9,884 bases of DNA from Chitinophagaceae bacterium. GTDB taxonomy: Bacteria; Bacteroidota; Bacteroidia; Chitinophagales; Chitinophagaceae. The stretch lies in assembly GCA_025455205.1 (NCBI GenBank), contig JALOMZ010000029.1, positions 1 to 9,884 of the forward strand. Reading direction: 5' to 3'. Positions 5,681 through 9,884 of this stretch are shown piece after piece. How positions within the stretch are numbered: position 1 is the first letter of the stretch; every line of letters starts with the position of its first letter. Both the position numbers and the translations under genes were made by a program. The notes under the pieces are model-generated. The model saw only the letters and a list, made by a program, of their open reading frames with translations. It did not search any database and had not been told where the DNA came from.

Positions 5681-6475
5681 TTAGAAGGCGGGTTTCAGTT
5701 GCTTCCTGGCCGTTCGCCGTTTCTCCTGTTGCTTGTACACGAAACTGCTGATGGCGGTGCCCATGATGGCCCCCATCACCACATCGCTGCTCCAGTGTTT
5801 TTGCTGTTGCATGCGGCTGATGGCCACGGCAGTGGCGGTGCCAAAGCCCAGAACACCCACCCACCATTTTTTGCCGCTGTGCAGGAAGATCATATTAGCG
5901 GTGCTGAATGCCAGGGCCGTATGTCCACTGAAAAAGCTCTCATTACCCCAGCCATTGAACGGCCCATACCACCTGAAGGCCCCTTCTCCGGTTTCCGGCC
6001 GTGCCCGGTGGAACAGGTTTTTCACTACCACAGTTACGCCGGCCGTAAATACCTGGGCCTGCAGGTTATCGAGCCCAAAGTGGATGAGGGGCTGGCTGTG
6101 GGCCAGCTGACCCACCAGCAGGGCCGAGCCGCTCAGGCCCAGCTGAAATACCGGCCCGCCGATAACATCACCAACCTCGCCAAAGGTGTTGGCCCCTTTG
6201 GAATCCCAGGTAACCACCAGCGTATTGATGGGTTCATCCAGCGCAACCATGGATCCGGTGAATACCAGGGAGCCTGCTGCCGTGATCCACTGGTCGGTGG
6301 TGAACTGCAGGGGTTTTTTGAGCAGGCCGATTCCATTGTACCAGTAGGATGAAATATATCCTGCAGTGTCGGCCCGCGGGTTTTGTGCCTGCGCCAGTAA
6401 GCCGGCAAGGCAGAGCAGGCACAGGGTCATCAATGCACGCCGGGTGCGGCGTATTATGGGTGGATAGGCAGTCAC
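5681..6475 (-). CDS. PAP2 superfamily phosphatase (phosphatidic acid phosphatase-like), exported or membrane-bound
   Basis: The 264-residue protein shows all three motifs of the PAP2/vanadium haloperoxidase fold. They are KNLFHRARP (Lys152, Arg159), SFFSGHT (Ser183, Gly184, His185) and SRMQQQKHWSSD (Arg221, His227, Asp231). His185 and His227 are the expected catalytic pair, so the enzyme should be active on a lipid phosphate or pyrophosphate such as undecaprenyl pyrophosphate or phosphatidate; the substrate cannot be chosen from sequence. A signal sequence or first helix lies at residues 14-31 (ALMTLCLLCLAGLLAQAQ), preceded by a basic stretch (RRTRR). I chose the GTG at 6475 because it supplies that basic region; an ATG at 6430 would start directly at the hydrophobic core. 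Several moderate hydrophobic segments follow. It sits between nfu and the JmjC-like gene on the same strand, 63 bases after the latter's stop. Confidence 0.9.
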   Translation of the reverse strand: MTAYPPIIRRTRRALMTLCLLCLAGLLAQAQNPRADTAGYISSYWYNGIGLLKKPLQFTTDQWITAAGSLVFTGSMVALDEPINTLVVTWDSKGANTFGEVGDVIGGPVFQLGLSGSALLVGQLAHSQPLIHFGLDNLQAQVFTAGVTVVVKNLFHRARPETGEGAFRWYGPFNGWGNESFFSGHTALAFSTANMIFLHSGKKWWVGVLGFGTATAVAISRMQQQKHWSSDVVMGAIMGTAISSFVYKQQEKRRTARKQLKPAF

Positions 6476-6538
6476 GGAATACCTAAAATACAGGGGCTTG
6501 GGCCTTTTGCCAAAAAATGCTGATTGATTTTACGACCA

Positions 6539-7426
6539 TCAGGCCAAGGCGCCCATTTCCCGGGCAGCTGCTGCCATGGTGCGGCCCTGCTTGTACCGGT
6601 ACCAGGGATGGGGTGCCGATTTTTTCATAAGGGTATCGATGGTGCGCATGCCAAACAGGTTCCAAACCCCATGCAGCTTGCCGGCCAGGGAGGGTTGCAG
6701 GGCCCGCAGGCTCATGGCAAAACCGCTGTCGAGGTACTCCATGTGATGCCAAAAGCCTCCCGGCATAAACAGTGTATCGCCATGCTCCAGGATCACTTCA
6801 TATCCCCGGGCATGCCTTACAGCCGGGAATTTCTCAAAATCGAGTTTGCTCTTCTCCGGATCATGGTAATTGCTGAAGTCTGCCAGGCTCAGCACTTCAA
6901 AAGGCTTGCGGTACAGTTTGTGCTGCTCCTCGTAGGGAAACAGTAATACCCGCTTGCGTCCGGCAAATTGTGTATGGAGGATATGGCTCAGATCAATATC
7001 AAAATGCATATGGGTAATGCTGGAGGCACCGCCAACAAACAGCATGGGATACTTTTTTACGAAGCCTTTCATAAGATGATCGGGCCAGGTAAAATCCTGC
7101 ACCAGCTGGGGTGCATGCTCAAAAATGTTAAAGAGGAAGATGCGCCATCCGGCCGGGCCCTGGCTGATCATTTCGATATACTCGCCAAAGGTCTTATAAT
7201 CGTCTGCTGTGTTAATGGGCGTATAGGCATCGCTCTTTACATTATTGTACAAGGCCACCCGCTGTTTGCCCACCAGCTGCTTGAAATGGTCCCAGTTCCA
7301 CTTGTTGTAGGCAGGCCAGGTCTTGGCCAGGTCGCGTATCACTACCGGCTTCATGGGGCGGTAATACCTGGTTTTGAAATCCTCCGGGCTGATGGAGGCC
7401 ACCACGTCTACGGGAGACAACTGCAT
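6539..7426 (-). CDS. JmjC/cupin_8 domain protein, putative Fe(II)/2-oxoglutarate-dependent hydroxylase
   Basis: The 295-residue protein has a cupin_8 (JmjC-like) core. The iron site is visible as HMHFD (His141 and Asp143 of the HxD motif) and the distal His in FMPGGFWHHMEY (His227 or His228). The stretch GRKRVLLFPYEEQHKLY after the HxD is typical of the family and may hold the 2-oxoglutarate ligand (Lys158). The N-terminus contains a motif often seen before the core in this group (RPMKPVVIRDLAKTWPAYNKW, about residues 23-43). Relatives hydroxylate amino-acid side chains of proteins, including ribosomal proteins, but the target here is unknown. I chose the ATG at 7426; the frame is open to a GTG at 7483, but an exact TAnnTTTG element at 7451-7458 falls inside that extension. 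Divergent from the YciO-like gene across 122 bases. Confidence 0.88.
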   Translation of the reverse strand: MQLSPVDVVASISPEDFKTRYYRPMKPVVIRDLAKTWPAYNKWNWDHFKQLVGKQRVALYNNVKSDAYTPINTADDYKTFGEYIEMISQGPAGWRIFLFNIFEHAPQLVQDFTWPDHLMKGFVKKYPMLFVGGASSITHMHFDIDLSHILHTQFAGRKRVLLFPYEEQHKLYRKPFEVLSLADFSNYHDPEKSKLDFEKFPAVRHARGYEVILEHGDTLFMPGGFWHHMEYLDSGFAMSLRALQPSLAGKLHGVWNLFGMRTIDTLMKKSAPHPWYRYKQGRTMAAAAREMGALA

Positions 7427-7450
7427 AGGGAAGTTGTTTAGGATTAGCGG

Positions 7451-7458
7451 CAAAAGTA
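7451..7458 (-). promoter_or_regulatory. -7 promoter element for the JmjC/cupin_8 gene
   Basis: The minus strand reads TACTTTTG, an exact TAnnTTTG match, 24 bases before the chosen ATG. It supports the shorter start. A -33 element is not clear. Confidence 0.5.
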
Positions 7459-7548
7459 CGATGAAGGAGTTGTTAACAGGCACCTAATCATGTGGAAGGC
7501 AAGCCTGTGTCACGCATGGAATTTTGAATAAGGCTTACCTTTCAGCCG

Positions 7549-8163
7549 ATGGCTTTACACGTACGTATCCACCCCGACAATCCGCAGCAGCGCCTGGTGA
7601 ACCAGGTGGTGCAATGCCTGCTGAACAACGGGGTGATCATTTTCCCCACCGACTCGGTCTATGCTATAGGCTGCAGCATGCACAGCCGGGAGGGACTGCA
7701 CCGCATTGCCCGCATCAAGCAGATGGATCCTGCCAAGGCCCTGTTGAGCTTTGTATGCCCCGACCTCAGCGACCTGAGCAAGTATGCCCGCCAGCTCGAC
7801 ACGCCCACTTTTCGCCTGCTGAAGCAGCACCTGCCCGGTCCTTTCACCTTCATTTTGCCTGCCAGCCGGGAAGTACCCAAGCTCATGCAAAGCAAGAAGT
7901 CGACCATTGGCCTGCGGGTGCCGGAGAACAATATTGCCCAGGCCATTGCCGCCACGCTGGGCCACCCGGTACTGTCTGCCTCCGTACCCGCAGATGCACC
8001 GGAGGACCTGGCCGACCCCGACCTTATTTTCGAAAACTTTGAAAACCTGGTAGACATGGTGGTGGATGGTGGCATGGGTGGCATAGTGCCTTCCACTGTG
8101 GTGGACCTGACCGGAGAAGCCCCGGAAGTGATCCGCAGGGGAAGAGGCGACTGGGGAGACTAG
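7549..8163 (+). CDS. yciO: YciO-family protein (Sua5/YrdC/YciO fold)
   Basis: The 204-residue protein follows E. coli YciO almost motif by motif: HPDNPQQRLVNQ near the start (residues 8-19), PTDSVYAIGC (33-42), CPDLSDLSKYA (70-80), LPGPFTFILPASREVP (95-110), TIGLRVPENNIAQA (119-132) and PSTVVDLT (181-188). The fold is that of threonylcarbamoyl-AMP synthases, which use threonine, bicarbonate and ATP to start t6A37 modification of tRNA in the cytoplasm. However, two positions that mark true TsaC/Sua5 enzymes differ. The K-x-R motif reads KQM (57-59), and the S-x-N motif appears as SAS followed by V (143-146). This points to YciO rather than TsaC, and YciO is much less active or differs in role in E. 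coli. The ATG at 7549 begins directly before the conserved region. It converges on rnhB with 24 bases between the stops. Confidence 0.88.
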   Translation: MALHVRIHPDNPQQRLVNQVVQCLLNNGVIIFPTDSVYAIGCSMHSREGLHRIARIKQMDPAKALLSFVCPDLSDLSKYARQLDTPTFRLLKQHLPGPFTFILPASREVPKLMQSKKSTIGLRVPENNIAQAIAATLGHPVLSASVPADAPEDLADPDLIFENFENLVDMVVDGGMGGIVPSTVVDLTGEAPEVIRRGRGDWGD

Positions 8164-8172
8164 GTTTTGTGC

Positions 8173-8189
8173 AGGGCGCCGCGCGCCTT
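8173..8189. terminator. Short GC-rich hairpin between the convergent yciO-like and rnhB genes
   Basis: GGCGC (8175-8179) and GCGCC (8183-8187) pair around a three-base loop, with one more G-T and one A-T pair outside (8173-8189). It overlaps the rnhB stop codon. It is well placed to separate two convergent transcripts, but the stem is short and no U-tract follows on either strand. Confidence 0.35.
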
Positions 8190-8796
8190 ATCCATTTCCA
8201 AATGGAATATCTATTTGTGACGGCAGGATATTAAAGCTCTTGCGGTGGTGGTGGCACAAGCCAAACTGTGCAATGGCATGGCGGTGTTCCAGTGTGCCAT
8301 AGCCCTTGTTCTGCTGCCAGTTGTAGTGGGGAAATTCCGCATGGATGCGCAGCATGAATTCGTCGCGCCAGGTTTTGGCCAGGATGCTGGCGGCCGCAAT
8401 GCTGGCATAGGTGGCATCGCCCTTAATGATACACTGGTGGCCGATGCCTTTATAGGGCTTGAACCATTTGCCATCTACCAGCAGCAATTCCGGGCGTAGA
8501 GACAAGGCTGCCACGGCAGCATGCATGGCCTTGTAGGTAGCCTGCAGGATATTGATTCGGTCTATCTCCGCGGGGTTCACCTGCTGCACACTCCAGGCAA
8601 GTGCCTCCTGCTCTATCAGCGGCCGCAGCATTTCGCGGTCCTTGGCCTTCAACTGCTTGCTGTCGTTCAACAGGGGGTGGTGAAAATGGGGTGGCAGAAT
8701 CACCGCCGCTGCAAACACCGGCCCGGCATAGCATCCCCGGCCGGCTTCGTCGATGCCGGCTTCCAGGGTATTGGGCTGATAGAATGGCTGTAGCAC
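8188..8796 (-). CDS. rnhB: Ribonuclease HII
   Basis: The 202-residue protein is a complete RNase HII, which cuts the RNA part of RNA-DNA hybrids and removes single ribonucleotides from DNA. The four acidic catalytic residues are in place: Asp16 and Glu17 in GIDEAGRGCYAGPV, Asp108 in LLLVDGKW, and Asp127 in IKGDATYASIAAASILAK. The supporting motifs NDSKQLK (44-50) and NKGYGTLEHRHAI near the C-terminus are also standard. The start is GTG at 8796, because the upstream codons in this frame are GTC and then TAG, the stop codon of the preceding outer-membrane gene, so no earlier start exists. The two genes are three bases apart and are probably translationally coupled within one operon. Confidence 0.96.
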   Translation of the reverse strand: MLQPFYQPNTLEAGIDEAGRGCYAGPVFAAAVILPPHFHHPLLNDSKQLKAKDREMLRPLIEQEALAWSVQQVNPAEIDRINILQATYKAMHAAVAALSLRPELLLVDGKWFKPYKGIGHQCIIKGDATYASIAAASILAKTWRDEFMLRIHAEFPHYNWQQNKGYGTLEHRHAIAQFGLCHHHRKSFNILPSQIDIPFGNG

Positions 8797-8799
8797 GAC

Positions 8800-9630
8800 C
8801 TAAAAATAATGGGACAAACGCAGTGAAAATCCATGTGCCTCATCAAAGGCGGTACGGCCCTTCGGCAGCACATGCCTGGAAATACCCAGATTCAGCTCCG
8901 TGAGCAGTCCCCAACCTGGCAGGAAACGCCAGGAGATGCCCAGGGGAACCTGCAACCGCTGCAGGCGAAACCCGGTGCCCTTCAGGTCGGCCATGCGGCT
9001 GGTGTTTTCGGATTGCTGCAACAGCTGCCCGGAGGCGCTAACTATCAGGCTGCGCTCATAGGAAGCCTGGGAGATGGTGTTATCGAAGCTGAATCCAAAC
9101 ATATATCCCAGTCCGGTATAGACCTGAAGGTTTGTCCAATGCCGGTTGGGCATCCAGTATTGCTTCCAGGCCAGCTGCAGGCCCAACATCCGGAACTCCA
9201 TGTTGTTGATGTAGAGTTTCTCCGTCAAATAGAAGTTGCCGCCGGACAGGGAATCGGTGCGAACACCTACCGACTGGCCGGGCACCTGTTCCCTGCTGTA
9301 AAACAGCCCGGTTTCCCAGCGGGCCTGTTTCCAGAAAGGCGCCAGGCCATCACGCTGCAGCCGCCAGCAGGCATCCAGCTGCAGGGGAATTGAACCCTGC
9401 ACCCCGCTGTTGCGCGTAAAGCTGTTCCAGTCCGGGTCCAGGGCGGGAAAGCTGGTTCCCGGTGCCAGGTAATGGCTGAACAACAGGGGAAAGCTGAGGC
9501 CCCGGAGTTCCCATTCGTAATAGGAGAGGCCGGCCTGTACCGCATCCATCTTCAGGCGGGGTGCCCGCTGGGCAGTCAGCCAGGCAGATGAAAGAATCAT
9601 GGCCAGGCCAACGATCATGTATCTCCTCAT
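8800..9630 (-). CDS. Exported protein, probable outer-membrane beta-barrel, function unknown
   Basis: The 276-residue protein starts with a signal peptide (MRRYMIVGLAMILSSAWLTA, cut near AQ at 20-21). The remainder is rich in alternating aromatic and polar residues (for example NFYLTEKLYINNMEFRMLG, TNLQVYTGLGYMFGFSF, LQVPLGISWRF). It ends in GFSLRLSHYF, with the terminal Phe typical of proteins inserted by the BAM machinery. Together these suggest a 10- to 12-strand outer-membrane barrel or a PorT-like envelope protein. I do not recognise a named family. The ATG at 9630 is preferred over an upstream TTG at 9666 because the signal peptide begins there. rnhB follows in the same frame after the TAG. 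Upstream the gene diverges from ctaA. Confidence 0.7.
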   Translation of the reverse strand: MRRYMIVGLAMILSSAWLTAQRAPRLKMDAVQAGLSYYEWELRGLSFPLLFSHYLAPGTSFPALDPDWNSFTRNSGVQGSIPLQLDACWRLQRDGLAPFWKQARWETGLFYSREQVPGQSVGVRTDSLSGGNFYLTEKLYINNMEFRMLGLQLAWKQYWMPNRHWTNLQVYTGLGYMFGFSFDNTISQASYERSLIVSASGQLLQQSENTSRMADLKGTGFRLQRLQVPLGISWRFLPGWGLLTELNLGISRHVLPKGRTAFDEAHGFSLRLSHYF

Positions 9631-9652
9631 AGAGAGCAGGAATGGTGAGCAC

Positions 9653-9660
9653 CGAAAATA
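9653..9660 (-). promoter_or_regulatory. Possible -7 element for the outer-membrane protein-rnhB operon
   Basis: The minus strand reads TATTTTCG, one mismatch from TAnnTTTG, 22 bases before the outer-membrane protein ATG. The distance is similar to that of the exact elements elsewhere in the window, but the match is imperfect. Confidence 0.3.
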
Positions 9661-9679
9661 GGGCAATGCATCATAGAAC

Positions 9680-9687
9680 TACCTTTG
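9680..9687 (+). promoter_or_regulatory. -7 promoter element for ctaA
   Basis: TACCTTTG is an exact TAnnTTTG match, 24 bases before the ctaA ATG. No clear -33 TTTG is seen about 19 bases upstream. Confidence 0.5.
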
Positions 9688-9711
9688 CTCCCGTTTGTTT
9701 GAAAGGATATT

Positions 9712-9884
9712 ATGAGTGCATCATCCCAGACGGTCAGGCCACCCCTTCCTGACCATTACTCCCGAGGCGTTTACTATTGGCTGCTGGCCGGCATTTGCAT
9801 GACCATTATCCAGATAGCCCTTGGCGGCATCACCCGCCTCACCGGCAGCGGCCTCAGCATCACCGAATGGGATGTGGTAACGGG
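9712..9884 (+). CDS. ctaA: Heme A synthase (CtaA/COX15), N-terminal part, cut by window end
   Basis: Fifty-eight codons are visible before the right edge. After a short polar N-terminus comes a first membrane helix (about residues 21-40, YYWLLAGICMTIIQIALGG). It runs into ITRLTGSGLSITEW, the signature that starts the heme A synthase family of the COX15/CtaA type. This membrane enzyme oxidises the C8 methyl group of heme O to give heme A for aa3-type cytochrome oxidase. The WDVVTG at the cut edge continues the family pattern. An AAGGA sequence at 9703-9707, four bases before the ATG, is one of the few Shine-Dalgarno-like sites in the window. The rest of the protein, including its heme-binding histidines, lies outside. 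Confidence 0.93.
   Translation, partial: MSASSQTVRPPLPDHYSRGVYYWLLAGICMTIIQIALGGITRLTGSGLSITEWDVVT

Noticed and set aside
5642..6352. Plus-strand open frame of 236 codons opposite the PAP2 phosphatase
   Set aside because: The three PAP2 catalytic motifs on the minus strand identify the real gene; this frame has none.
7536..7543. TACCTTTC as a promoter element for the yciO-like gene
   Set aside because: It differs from the consensus at the last base and lies only five bases before the ATG, which would leave no leader. Leaderless initiation is possible but unsupported.
1..9884. Mobile elements, CRISPR array, tRNA or rRNA genes
   Set aside because: I looked for transposase or integrase motifs, long terminal inverted repeats, regularly spaced direct repeats and cloverleaf-like segments and saw none.

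Overview
The window reads as a stretch of a Bacteroidota chromosome, most likely of the Chitinophagaceae type. Three things point there. Families typical of that phylum are present (DUF4199, a short AraC regulator with an N-terminal CxxC domain, an Nfu_N/NifU protein). Shine-Dalgarno sites are mostly absent. Exact copies of the Bacteroidota -7 promoter element TAnnTTTG lie just upstream of four genes. Gene density is high, with no tRNA, rRNA, insertion sequence, phage gene or CRISPR array visible. The genus is an inference from protein style, not a measurement.

Layout, left to right: the 3' end of a TMEM175-like channel gene (+); osmC peroxidase (+), closed by a perfect 12-bp hairpin; then, read leftward on the minus strand, VOC dioxygenase-like gene -> HMA-AraC regulator -> HMA-DUF4396 membrane protein -> His-rich outer-membrane protein. 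A DUF4199 membrane protein (+) diverges from the VOC gene. Next on the minus strand come a 47-aa membrane protein, an nfu iron-sulfur gene followed by two hairpins, a PAP2 phosphatase, and a JmjC/cupin_8 protein. Divergent from the last is a YciO-family gene (+), convergent with rnhB (-). rnhB sits directly behind a beta-barrel-like outer-membrane protein gene (-). The window ends in the first 58 codons of heme A synthase ctaA (+).

The most interesting part is 902-3626. Three consecutive minus-strand genes carry metal-binding signatures: an AraC-type regulator whose N-terminus is a CxxC HMA-like domain instead of a sugar-binding domain, a CxxC HMA domain fused to a DUF4396 four-helix membrane domain, and an exported outer-membrane protein with a His-rich N-terminus. 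My reading is a self-contained soft-metal (probably copper) sensing and handling cassette: sensor, inner-membrane component and outer-membrane component. No P-type ATPase or RND pump is visible in the window. The metal and the direction of transport cannot be told from sequence alone.

The remaining genes are mainly housekeeping or stress genes (osmC, nfu, rnhB, yciO-like, ctaA) plus envelope proteins of unknown role.
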